From: Sulfurimonas hongkongensis | GTDB taxonomy: Bacteria > Campylobacterota > Campylobacteria > Campylobacterales > Sulfurimonadaceae | NCBI RefSeq assembly: GCF_000445475.1 | Contig: NZ_AUPZ01000014.1 | Span: 1-53,242, forward strand | DNA length: 53,242 nucleotides | Direction: 5' to 3' | Shown here: piece by piece, positions 9,962-18,887 of the stretch | How the letters are laid out: the number at the start of each line of letters is the position of its first letter | Position numbering within the stretch: position 1 is the first letter of the stretch | Position numbers and translations under genes: made by a program | The notes under the pieces: model-generated | What the model saw: only the letters and a program-made list of their open reading frames with translations | Told to the model about the DNA's origin: nothing | Databases searched by the model: none

Positions 9962-10791
9962 TTTGAATCCCTTAGCATTAAAGCACCGATAGTTGGTGCA
10001 TTTTTTAGTTTTGTTGTCATTATCTTCACACCATCAAGTGCAACTGGCATAGCATAGTTTTTTATCTTTGAAGCTATTATACTCTCAAGTTTTGGATTTG
10101 ACTCTATGATTCCACCACCTAAAACTACAACTTTTGGATTAAAAAGTGTTATGGCAGTTGAGATTGCATAAAGCAGTGCAAGTTCAAACTCTTCGTATAT
10201 TTCACTAAACTCTGGAGTTTCTTTTAACTCTTGTAGAGTTAGTTTACTATCTATATTTTTATGTTTTTTCCATTTAGCTAAAGCTGAACCTGATGCAAAG
10301 AGTTCAATGCAGTTGTCTTTACCGCATCCACATTCAAAAGGAGCTTCTTTATATGGTATATGTCCTAACTCTGTTGCCACTCCACTAAAGCCCGTTATGA
10401 GATTTCCTGAACTAACAACTCCAAGGCCAAGACCAGTTCCAACGTAGACGGCACAAATATCTTCTTCTTTAAGATAAGTACCCTCCGCTAGAACTGCACA
10501 ATTTAAATCATTCTCTATAAAAAGTCCAATCTCATACTTCTCTTTAAAATACTCTTTTATCTCATGTATATCTACTTTGATATTTGGAGCAGAAATTATA
10601 ACTCCATTTTTTACTTGACCTGCATAAGAGATGCAAATAGTTTTTACATCACTATACTCTTTGATTATTGTCTCAATCCACGATGCTAATCCTACAGCCG
10701 AACTTTTTTCATTTAACTTTTTGAGTAGTTTATCTTCTCTATAAATCTCAGCACGAAGGTGTGTACCACCTGCATCTATAACTAAAGTCAT
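9958..10791 (-). CDS. ROK-family glucokinase
   Basis: Phosphorylates glucose released from glucan breakdown to glucose-6-phosphate. The 277-residue ROK protein has the phosphate-binding loop DAGGTHLRAE at its N-terminus, ENDLNCAVLAEGTY, and the zinc site CGCGKDNCIE. There is no N-terminal helix-turn-helix, so it is a kinase and not a ROK repressor. It overlaps both synthase neighbours by 4 bases, which indicates tight coupling. Exact sugar specificity cannot be read from the sequence. Confidence 0.88.
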   Translation of the reverse strand: MTLVIDAGGTHLRAEIYREDKLLKKLNEKSSAVGLASWIETIIKEYSDVKTICISYAGQVKNGVIISAPNIKVDIHEIKEYFKEKYEIGLFIENDLNCAVLAEGTYLKEEDICAVYVGTGLGLGVVSSGNLITGFSGVATELGHIPYKEAPFECGCGKDNCIELFASGSALAKWKKHKNIDSKLTLQELKETPEFSEIYEEFELALLYAISTAITLFNPKVVVLGGGIIESNPKLESIIASKIKNYAMPVALDGVKIMTTKLKNAPTIGALMLRDSK

Positions 10792-12164
10792 CCTAAAGTC
10801 TTTTTATAAAGCTCTATATACTTAAGTGTACTCTTAGTAAATGAGAGATCTTTTTTCATAGCAGTTATTCTCATGGAGTCAAATTTTTCACTATTTTTTT
10901 TGAGTTTTATGGCTCTTTTGACAGCTCTTAGTAAATCTTTTTTACTCTCCTCTTTAAATATAATCCCATCAACTCCATCCTTAACACTATCTTTTAGTCC
11001 GCCTATTTCATGAACAATAGGCAGGGTTCCATAACTCATTGAAATCATTTGGCTTAGTCCACATGGCTCAAATCTTGATGGCATTAGTAAAAAATCTGCA
11101 GCAGCATAAATCCTGTGAGACAACTCCTCATTATAGATATTGGTAAACTCAAAGTTTTCATACTTACTTGAAAACTTCTCAAGCTTGACTGCAAACTCTG
11201 CACTTCCCTCTCCCACTACAAATAGATTTAACTCTTTTGACAATATTTTTTTTAGCGACTCTATGACTAAATCTATACCTTTTTGCTCAACCAGACGGGT
11301 TACCATAACAAAAAGTGGGAGTTTTGGATTTTTTAAAGAGGAGTTTTTTAAAAAAGCTTTTTTATTTTCTTCTTTTTTATCTAAGCTACTATAATCATAT
11401 TTTTTATACAGACTCTCATCAGTTTTTGGATTAAACAGAGTCTTATCTATGCCATTTAATATTCCATAGAGTTTATCTTTATGAAGTTCTAAAAAACCTT
11501 CAAGACCGCATCCAAACTCTTGTGTTAAAATCTCTTTTGCATAAGTTGGACTAACAGTCGTGATAGCATCACTATAGGCTATACCAGCTTTTAAAAAATT
11601 AACCTTGTCATAAAACTCTACTCCATCAACATTAAAGTATTTTTTATCTATAGAGAGTTTTTTTAATGAACTTTTACTGTAAATTCCTTGATATGCAAGG
11701 TTATGAATAGTTAACACAGTTTTGATTTTTGATTTTTTTTCTTTTAGATAAAGCGAGCTAAGAGCTGTGTGCCAATCATTTAGATGCAAGATATCTACAT
11801 CTAATTTTTTTGCTAAAACTACTATTGCTTTACAAAAAACACCAAAACGCAAATTATTGTTTGCATAATCTCCCGACTCATCTGCATAAAGATTTTGTGT
11901 ATCACTAAGTAGTGGAGCTTGCACAAAATATGTAGTTGTGTTATCTTTTTTATAAAATTTTAACCCATAAGAGACTCCGCCTAAGTTAATCTTATCACTA
12001 AACACAAGTACTAAGCCCTCTTTTTTCATAAAACCATAAAATGGTATAAGAGTCGATATATCTACAAACTCTGCTAGTGATTTTGGAAGTGAGGCGGCAA
12101 CATCTGCTAAACCACCGCTCTTAGCATAGGGAAACATCTCACTTGAAGCAAAAAGTATCTTCAT
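10788..12164 (-). CDS. glgA: glycogen synthase (second copy)
   Basis: A second GT5 synthase, 458 residues, with KSGGLADVAASLPKSL near the N-terminus, HLNDWHTA, and PSRFEPCGLSQMISMSYGTL in the donor-binding half. It is clearly diverged from the copy at 8501-9961 and richer in lysine. It is embedded between pgm (one-base overlap) and the ROK kinase. Duplicate glgA genes in one operon suggest division of labour, but which copy does bulk elongation is not visible. Confidence 0.93.
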   Translation of the reverse strand: MKILFASSEMFPYAKSGGLADVAASLPKSLAEFVDISTLIPFYGFMKKEGLVLVFSDKINLGGVSYGLKFYKKDNTTTYFVQAPLLSDTQNLYADESGDYANNNLRFGVFCKAIVVLAKKLDVDILHLNDWHTALSSLYLKEKKSKIKTVLTIHNLAYQGIYSKSSLKKLSIDKKYFNVDGVEFYDKVNFLKAGIAYSDAITTVSPTYAKEILTQEFGCGLEGFLELHKDKLYGILNGIDKTLFNPKTDESLYKKYDYSSLDKKEENKKAFLKNSSLKNPKLPLFVMVTRLVEQKGIDLVIESLKKILSKELNLFVVGEGSAEFAVKLEKFSSKYENFEFTNIYNEELSHRIYAAADFLLMPSRFEPCGLSQMISMSYGTLPIVHEIGGLKDSVKDGVDGIIFKEESKKDLLRAVKRAIKLKKNSEKFDSMRITAMKKDLSFTKSTLKYIELYKKTLG

Positions 12165-13804
12165 TATAGAGTCTTAAACAGCTCTTGCATAATAGCCTGA
12201 GCCTCTTTTTGAATTTGTGATAAATGCTCGCTTGAGATAAAACTCTCTGCATATATCTTATATATATCCTCGGTTCCAGATGGACGCATTGCCACCCAGC
12301 CATTTTTTGTAACAATTTTAAGTCCGCCAATCTCTGCATCGTTTCCAGGAGCACTACTTAAGACCTTCTGGATTTTCTCACCAGCGAGTGACTCTATATC
12401 TATAGACTCAGCCCTAAGAGTTTTTAGTATCTTTTTTTGCTCTAAGCTAGCAGGTGCATCTATTCGGTCATAGTAGGATTTGCCAAACTCCTCTTCAAAA
12501 TCCTCATAAATATCTGCTATATCTTTACCTGTTACTGCCATAATCTCAGCAGCTAAGAGCGCCATGATAATGCCATCCTTATCACTGCTCCAAACAATTC
12601 CATCAAAACGAAGAAAAGAAGCCCCTGCACTCTCTTCACCACCAAAGCCTAAAGAGCCATCATATAGTCCATCAACAAACCACTTAAATCCAACTGGGAC
12701 TTCATAGACTTCTCTATCTAAGCTTTTACAGACATGCTCTATCATAGAACTAGAAACTAATGTTTTTCCAACTTTTAAATCTTTTGTAAAATTTTCTCTA
12801 TATTTAAACAAGTACCAAATAGCAACACTAAGATAGTGATTTGGATTTATAAGTCCACCTTTTGGCGTAACTATTCCATGTCTATCGGCATCTGTATCGT
12901 TTGCAACGCACAAGTCATAGCTATCTTTTAGACTAAGTAGTGAAGCCATTGAGTAAGGGGAAGAACAATCCATACGAATCTTGCCATCATGATCAAGCGT
13001 CATAAATGAAAAAGTATAATCCACATATGGATTTATGACATCCATATCAAGATTATAATGAGATTTTATTTTCTCATATACAGCTATAGCTGTTCCACCA
13101 AGAGCATCAGCTGCTATTTTTAGATTTGATTTTTGAATAGAGTTCATATCTAGTATTTCGCCAAGCGCTTCCACATATGGCGTTATATAGTCATACTCGC
13201 TTAAAAAATTAGATGCTAAAGCTTCTTCATAACTAACTATTTTTACGTCTTTGAGATTGTTTTTTAGTATCTCATTTGCACGCATCTCTATAAATGAAGT
13301 CACATCAGTATCAGCTGGTCCACCATTTGGCGGGTTATACTTAAAACCACCATCTGAGGGAGGGTTATGTGATGGAGTTATAACAATCCCATCAGCCTTT
13401 TGTACGTTTTTTTTGTTGTGTTCTAAGATAGCAAAAGAGACTAAGGGCGTAGGTATATAGTTACCATCTTTAGATATAGCCACTGACACTTCATTTGCCA
13501 CGCAGACTCTCATAATTGTCATCTGTGCAACGGTGGAGAGTGCATGAGTATCTTTTGCTACAAAGATAACACCATCATAACTCATCTTCTTTTTAAACTC
13601 ACAAACTGCTTGAGTTATTGCCATCACATGAGCTTCATTAAAACTTCTCTTTAGCGCATCTCCTCGATGACCAGAAGTCCCAAAACTAACTCTCTGCGCC
13701 TCTTTACTAGAGTCTGGATTTAGTTCATAGTAAGAACCTACAAGCCGTGCAACATCTATAAGTTCACTTTTTGGAGCTACCTTACCCGCTAACACATTTA
13801 CCAT
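12164..13804 (-). CDS. pgm: phosphoglucomutase
   Basis: Interconverts glucose-1-phosphate and glucose-6-phosphate, linking the glucan pool to glycolysis. Its 546 residues match the E. coli Pgm type. The phosphoserine loop is TPSHNPPSDGGFKYN, the metal site DTDADRHGIV, the sugar loop GGEESAG and the phosphate site RPSGTED. It lies between galT and the second glgA within the operon. Annotation is secure at family level. Confidence 0.96.
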   Translation of the reverse strand: MVNVLAGKVAPKSELIDVARLVGSYYELNPDSSKEAQRVSFGTSGHRGDALKRSFNEAHVMAITQAVCEFKKKMSYDGVIFVAKDTHALSTVAQMTIMRVCVANEVSVAISKDGNYIPTPLVSFAILEHNKKNVQKADGIVITPSHNPPSDGGFKYNPPNGGPADTDVTSFIEMRANEILKNNLKDVKIVSYEEALASNFLSEYDYITPYVEALGEILDMNSIQKSNLKIAADALGGTAIAVYEKIKSHYNLDMDVINPYVDYTFSFMTLDHDGKIRMDCSSPYSMASLLSLKDSYDLCVANDTDADRHGIVTPKGGLINPNHYLSVAIWYLFKYRENFTKDLKVGKTLVSSSMIEHVCKSLDREVYEVPVGFKWFVDGLYDGSLGFGGEESAGASFLRFDGIVWSSDKDGIIMALLAAEIMAVTGKDIADIYEDFEEEFGKSYYDRIDAPASLEQKKILKTLRAESIDIESLAGEKIQKVLSSAPGNDAEIGGLKIVTKNGWVAMRPSGTEDIYKIYAESFISSEHLSQIQKEAQAIMQELFKTL

Positions 13805-13805
13805 T

Positions 13806-14819
13806 TTAATCTCCTCTTAATAGTCTTGCACAGTATTCTGGCTCAACACTATTTATATACATTCCAGTGGAGACTTCAAAACCACCCAGTCTATAGATTC
13901 TAGGAGTTATCCTTAAGGTAAAACGGTAATTTTTATCAATAGTTGACATATATTTCTCAGTCTCAAAGTTTAAGTTTAAGGGTGCTATATCAAAATATAA
14001 GTTGTAATCAAAATCTCCAAGCTGTTTATTTAATTTTATAAATGTCATTCTTATTATATTTGCCAAGTCGATGATATCTTCTCTCGAACACTTGTTTAGG
14101 CTCGATATATTTTTAGTAGGGGCTATCATAACTTCAAATGGATACTCACTTGCATAGGGACAAAAGGAGACAAAGTTTCCAACAATGTATAAAACTCTTT
14201 TCTTTGCCTTAATCTCATTATGAACTACATCTTCTATCTTTCCTCGTCCATGGCGGGCATAGTATTCTGCATTTCTATTTAAAAAAGCCAATTGTTTCTT
14301 AGGCATGATAGGAAGTGCTAGAAGTTGAGTATGAGGATGATCTTGCGTAGCTCCAGCATTTTGCCCAAAATTTTTGAAGATGCTTAAATATATAAGTCTT
14401 TTGTCATTTTTCAAATCTTCTATTCTTATGATCATACTACGTAACCAATTCTCAACATCAAGAGCACTTAAATCATAAATATCACAATCATGACAAGGAG
14501 AGTCTATCAAAATTTCATGAGCACCTACACCAGATTTATACTCAAATATTCCATCCCTTTGAGATATATCTTCAAGCTCAACTTGAACTGCTTTATAAAG
14601 ATTTGGTACTACTCTTGTTCTCCACATTCTTTTATTTGGTTCGTTATATCTCAGGGCATAGACCTCATTAGGAGTCATATATTCATTACCTTCACAAAAT
14701 GGACAATTTGGATTAAACTCTTTTCGCTTAGTATAGTTTTGTAAATTAGGTCTATGCAATCTCTCTGGTGCAATAATCACATATTTATTATTAATTGTAT
14801 CTAATCTTATTTCAGACAT
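13806..14819 (-). CDS. galT: galactose-1-phosphate uridylyltransferase family
   Basis: A HIT-superfamily GalT of 337 residues. It has the zinc motif NPNCPFCEG near residue 40 and the active-site HPHTQ near residue 180, where the second His forms the nucleotidyl intermediate. No galE or galK is next to it, so in this glucan operon it may act on glucose-1-phosphate and a nucleotide sugar and not in galactose use; that is an inference from context. It overlaps the GH57 gene upstream by 8 bases. Confidence 0.88.
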   Translation of the reverse strand: MSEIRLDTINNKYVIIAPERLHRPNLQNYTKRKEFNPNCPFCEGNEYMTPNEVYALRYNEPNKRMWRTRVVPNLYKAVQVELEDISQRDGIFEYKSGVGAHEILIDSPCHDCDIYDLSALDVENWLRSMIIRIEDLKNDKRLIYLSIFKNFGQNAGATQDHPHTQLLALPIMPKKQLAFLNRNAEYYARHGRGKIEDVVHNEIKAKKRVLYIVGNFVSFCPYASEYPFEVMIAPTKNISSLNKCSREDIIDLANIIRMTFIKLNKQLGDFDYNLYFDIAPLNLNFETEKYMSTIDKNYRFTLRITPRIYRLGGFEVSTGMYINSVEPEYCARLLRGD

Positions 14820-16845
14820 CTATCACCTCTAATGCAATATTTAAACTTAAGTTTGATTTATATGAAGTTGTAAATATAAAAGATATTTCTTGTGCTACTC
14901 TCTCAAAGCCACTCTCATTTTGAGATACTGTATTTAAGATATATCCATATATATTGCACTTCCTGTTTATTGTTAGTTTTAAGAGTCTGTTTGTAAAATC
15001 ATCAACAATAAGAAGTTCATTACAATCAATTTCACTAAAGCCATCACCCATCGTTTTAGAGTTAAAAGTCACTTTATATGGATGTGCAAAATGAAGATTA
15101 AACTCCATAGCGTAAAAGAGTTTTTGATCGTATTTGCTATCTACATCTAACTTTAACTCTATTTTATTTTTATCAAACAGATACTCTTTTGTTAAGGTTG
15201 TTGGATATGCTGCATCTAAATACAATCCGCCAACTCTTGTAAAAATATTTTTATTTTCCTCTTTTAAAAAGGCTTGATTTGCAAAATCACCAACTTCTCT
15301 AAAAGTAAGGTTTTTAAAATTTTCTAGTAAAAAATCCTCAAAACTAAAATGGTCTATAAATGAATATTTTGGATGCCAATCATATATAAGCTCATCTTTT
15401 AAACTCTCATCTATAACCGCTAAATCACTATGTATAGTCTCTATCTCATCTTCACTATGTTGCTCTGTTGTTTCTACTGTTTTTGGATTTAAAATTTTCT
15501 CATGATAAGCCTCTTCTCTTCTTGTAAGTGTATTTTGCCAATTAAAAAGAGTATCAAAAGAGCCAAATTCAATCATTTGAGCACCATGTTTTGTTGAAAA
15601 AACAACACTTAAATTTTGGGTCAATACTTTAAGTTCATCATATCCATCTTTATTTATATCTAAAACCTCATATACTGTATGATTTTTGGCTCTTGTTTTT
15701 TCTATCTCAAGAAGATATTTATAAGCATTATCTCTTAGGTTTGGAAGATAAAGACCTCCAAAAACTCCATGCCAAAAAACATCATTTGTTTGTAGTTTGT
15801 AGAGTGATTCTAAAGAATTTTCATCTAAGTCATATTGATTTAGGCTAAGATTTAACATCCGTTTATGAAGATAGTTACTCTCACTATACTTTATAAAAAA
15901 GTTCTTCCAAGTAGCACCTTTTACAAAGGCAACTGCCATCTCATTAAAATACTCATCTCCAAGAGCTCTTTTTAAACGCTCTAGGGCTATAGTTTGCTTT
16001 GGCTTTAAGCTCCACTCTCCCATCTCAAAATACGAAGTATTGTTCAAATATGCTAAACCTAAAGAACGATTTTGCTTCATATACTCACTGTAATGCTCTG
16101 TTTTTATCTGCTGATGATTTATGATTGTCTCTAAAAATTTCTCTAGCCATTTTTTCTCATATACCCACTCATGAGTTTTTGGCCATAAACCAAATTTCTC
16201 TGCATCATCAAATATTATAGCAGCAGAGTTTTCATTATCTGCACATTTTAGTATTGCATCGATAGAGCGCTCTACACTAAAAAATGGCAAGGCATATCTA
16301 AGAGACTGAGCAATCGGAAACAAGCCTATCTCTGCTCCACTCTCTTCAGTTTTATAGTATCCATTCATTTTATCTGCACTAAAACCACTACTTAAAAAAT
16401 GATAATCATCTACCATCACAAACTCATTCCCACAAGCTGCTATATCTGGAACTATTGATGACTCCCAAACGCGTTCAGTAAGCCACAAACCTTTTGGTTT
16501 TACGCCGAGATGCTTTTTTATATATTTGTTTAGTTTTTTTATCTGCGCTTGACGATCTGTTGATGTAATTGAGCTTAGAACTGGTTCATAATACCCTGCA
16601 CTTATCCACTCAATGGAGCCATTATCAGTTAATGTTTTCATATTTTTAAATATATCAGGGTTATTATTTCTGATTTTATCAAGTAACCAACCACTACAGT
16701 GAACGCTAAATTTAAACTCACTATACTTAAGCATTGTCTCAAAAAAAGGCTTATAACAAAGTTCTATTGCCTCATCGACTGCTTCATTAAAATTATCAAC
16801 TGGTTGATGCATATGTACACCAAACAACAAAGATACTTTATGCAT
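14812..16845 (-). CDS. GH57 4-alpha-glucanotransferase
   Basis: An amylomaltase-type GH57 enzyme expected to rearrange or debranch malto-oligosaccharides. The start MHKVSLLFGVHMHQP is set by the ribosome site AAGGAAAAT just upstream; a longer frame to 16887 would overlap the next gene without gain. The nucleophile region is WLTERVWESS and the acid region IIFDDAEKFG, as in Thermococcus-type transferases. The C-terminal 300 residues match the beta-sandwich domains (DUF1925/DUF1926) of that class. It is 10 bases downstream of a second GH57 gene. Confidence 0.87.
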   Translation of the reverse strand: MHKVSLLFGVHMHQPVDNFNEAVDEAIELCYKPFFETMLKYSEFKFSVHCSGWLLDKIRNNNPDIFKNMKTLTDNGSIEWISAGYYEPVLSSITSTDRQAQIKKLNKYIKKHLGVKPKGLWLTERVWESSIVPDIAACGNEFVMVDDYHFLSSGFSADKMNGYYKTEESGAEIGLFPIAQSLRYALPFFSVERSIDAILKCADNENSAAIIFDDAEKFGLWPKTHEWVYEKKWLEKFLETIINHQQIKTEHYSEYMKQNRSLGLAYLNNTSYFEMGEWSLKPKQTIALERLKRALGDEYFNEMAVAFVKGATWKNFFIKYSESNYLHKRMLNLSLNQYDLDENSLESLYKLQTNDVFWHGVFGGLYLPNLRDNAYKYLLEIEKTRAKNHTVYEVLDINKDGYDELKVLTQNLSVVFSTKHGAQMIEFGSFDTLFNWQNTLTRREEAYHEKILNPKTVETTEQHSEDEIETIHSDLAVIDESLKDELIYDWHPKYSFIDHFSFEDFLLENFKNLTFREVGDFANQAFLKEENKNIFTRVGGLYLDAAYPTTLTKEYLFDKNKIELKLDVDSKYDQKLFYAMEFNLHFAHPYKVTFNSKTMGDGFSEIDCNELLIVDDFTNRLLKLTINRKCNIYGYILNTVSQNESGFERVAQEISFIFTTSYKSNLSLNIALEVIDV

Positions 16846-16855
16846 ATTATTTTCC

Positions 16856-18877
16856 TTATACAAACCAGTTTTTACTATAATCATCACCTAGATCAATTTT
16901 GAGTTCACCAAAACCAGGAAGAGATTGAATAATCTTTTCATCATATTCAATTTCAAAGATTATAGATATTGAGTCGGTATCTATTGACTTTTTATCTATG
17001 CTTAGCTCAAATACATCATCAAAAGCTATTTCAACTTCAAGTGGTCCAATAGATGTTTTTTGTGATTTAAAGGCTAATTTTGACTTGATATTAAGAGGTT
17101 CAATTATTATATGGATAAAATAATCACTGTTAAATTTATCTCTTTTAGCTAAAAATGAGATATATATTTTTTCACTATCTTGACCATATAGTATCTTTCT
17201 TACTGGACCTCTTTGCCTATCCATCGTTGAGAAGAGTTTACTCTCATCAATAACACCACAGCCAATCCACTCAAAAAAAGAGTCATGTTTTCCATTGAGG
17301 TATGGAGATATATGAGATTGTGGTTTTAACCAAAAATGCATAACACTCTTATCTTCTAATATTGGTATAAAAATATCAGTCGGTGCTTTAAGATCCATCA
17401 AGTCATAAATTTCAATCAAATGATTCCTAAATAACTCATCAAACTCTACACCGAAGTCTGTGTAGTGATCATCTCCATACCACCAGAACCAATCTGAGCA
17501 CTCTGCAGCTAAAAAATGCTCACTTATTTTATCTTTTATCTCATCACTTAAACTATCTTTATGTCTTTGATAATCTCTTTTTGTGATATATATAAGCTCC
17601 CAAGCTCTAGTTTTTTCAATGTGACCAACCCAAGTATTAAACTCACCATTAATCCAGCTCCCAGGAGCTAAGTTTTCGAGTTTTACTTTATCTAACTCAT
17701 AAACCTCATCCATAGTTAAGGTTTTGCACCACTCTAGGTTGCCTAATCTGCTATAGAGTGCATCAAAAAAATCAAAGCCATTGTTTTTATAAAACTCCCA
17801 GGCATTCTCACCATCTAAAATGATAAAAACCGTGCTTTTATTGTTTTTATGTTCTATCTTTTGAAGCTCATTTATAAAACTGTTTGCAGCAGAGATGGCT
17901 TCTTGATGTCTATATGAAAAGCCTATCAAATCACTTAAATGATGATCTCTAAATCCCATACACATCTCATTGTATTGATAAACTTTATAGAGATTATCTC
18001 TATAGTGAGAATTTATAGACTTAAAGAGTATCTCTTCATCAGTCGCTATCCATTTTATACCGTGCTGGCTTAAAAGTGCTACTGTTTTTTCATCCACTGA
18101 TCCCTCAGCTGGCCAAAATCCATCAGGAGTAAACCCAAAAGTTTTAAAAAACAACTCTTTTGATTTTACAACTTGCAAGGCTGCATCATCGGCTAGTGAC
18201 ATGTGATCTTTAGGAATATTGGTGCTAGCGTTTGCATATATTGCATTTTTCATATCTAGTAGTAGTGGCAAAATCGGATGATTTAGAGGTGTTGTAGATA
18301 TGCTAATGACTCCCTCTTCATGTAGCTTTTTATAATAATCAAAGATGCCTGAGATAAACCCAGAGAGCTCCTTTAAAAGCAAAGCTTTATCTTCATAATC
18401 ATAGTCTCTTTGTTTTAAAATCAAATGTTTTACAACTTGAGAATTTTTTCTCAAATAAAAACCACACCAAGAGAGAATAAAAAGCACTTCAATATCTAAA
18501 AGTTCATTATTGTTAAAATGTTCTCTATGATATAACTCTTTATATCTCGGAAACTCTTTAACAACAGTGTCATACTGAGTGCTTTTACAAATTTTTAAAA
18601 TCCAAGCTCTTGATTTTTCATCTAAAAGAGTTGGGTCACTAAGCCAAAGAGCTAAAAACTTATCATGTTCATCCGCTCTGTTATAATATAGCTCAAGCTG
18701 TTCTATAAGCGGAGATGTTATGTTAAAAGTAGCCTTTAAGCCCTTATGCCTGTAGAGCATCCAAGGCATATCATAATAATCTTTTATTGCATGCAGAAAA
18801 ACCCATGGCATCTGCATAATACCGCTTACATCGCGATAATCAGGTTGATGCATATGCCATATAAAACTAAGATTCAC
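16856..18877 (-). CDS. GH57 alpha-amylase-like glycoside hydrolase
   Basis: A second, different GH57 protein of 673 residues. The N-terminal MNLSFIWHMHQPDYRD carries the His motif of the family. WPAEGSVDE holds the probable nucleophile Glu and LDGENAWE the acid Asp. It belongs to the large alpha-amylase/mannosidase-like GH57 subgroup often found beside glycogen genes. Whether it hydrolyses or transfers glucan chains is not determined. It follows the ManC/PMM fusion by 10 bases. Confidence 0.85.
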   Translation of the reverse strand: MNLSFIWHMHQPDYRDVSGIMQMPWVFLHAIKDYYDMPWMLYRHKGLKATFNITSPLIEQLELYYNRADEHDKFLALWLSDPTLLDEKSRAWILKICKSTQYDTVVKEFPRYKELYHREHFNNNELLDIEVLFILSWCGFYLRKNSQVVKHLILKQRDYDYEDKALLLKELSGFISGIFDYYKKLHEEGVISISTTPLNHPILPLLLDMKNAIYANASTNIPKDHMSLADDAALQVVKSKELFFKTFGFTPDGFWPAEGSVDEKTVALLSQHGIKWIATDEEILFKSINSHYRDNLYKVYQYNEMCMGFRDHHLSDLIGFSYRHQEAISAANSFINELQKIEHKNNKSTVFIILDGENAWEFYKNNGFDFFDALYSRLGNLEWCKTLTMDEVYELDKVKLENLAPGSWINGEFNTWVGHIEKTRAWELIYITKRDYQRHKDSLSDEIKDKISEHFLAAECSDWFWWYGDDHYTDFGVEFDELFRNHLIEIYDLMDLKAPTDIFIPILEDKSVMHFWLKPQSHISPYLNGKHDSFFEWIGCGVIDESKLFSTMDRQRGPVRKILYGQDSEKIYISFLAKRDKFNSDYFIHIIIEPLNIKSKLAFKSQKTSIGPLEVEIAFDDVFELSIDKKSIDTDSISIIFEIEYDEKIIQSLPGFGELKIDLGDDYSKNWFV

Positions 18878-18887
18878 TTTTCATCCT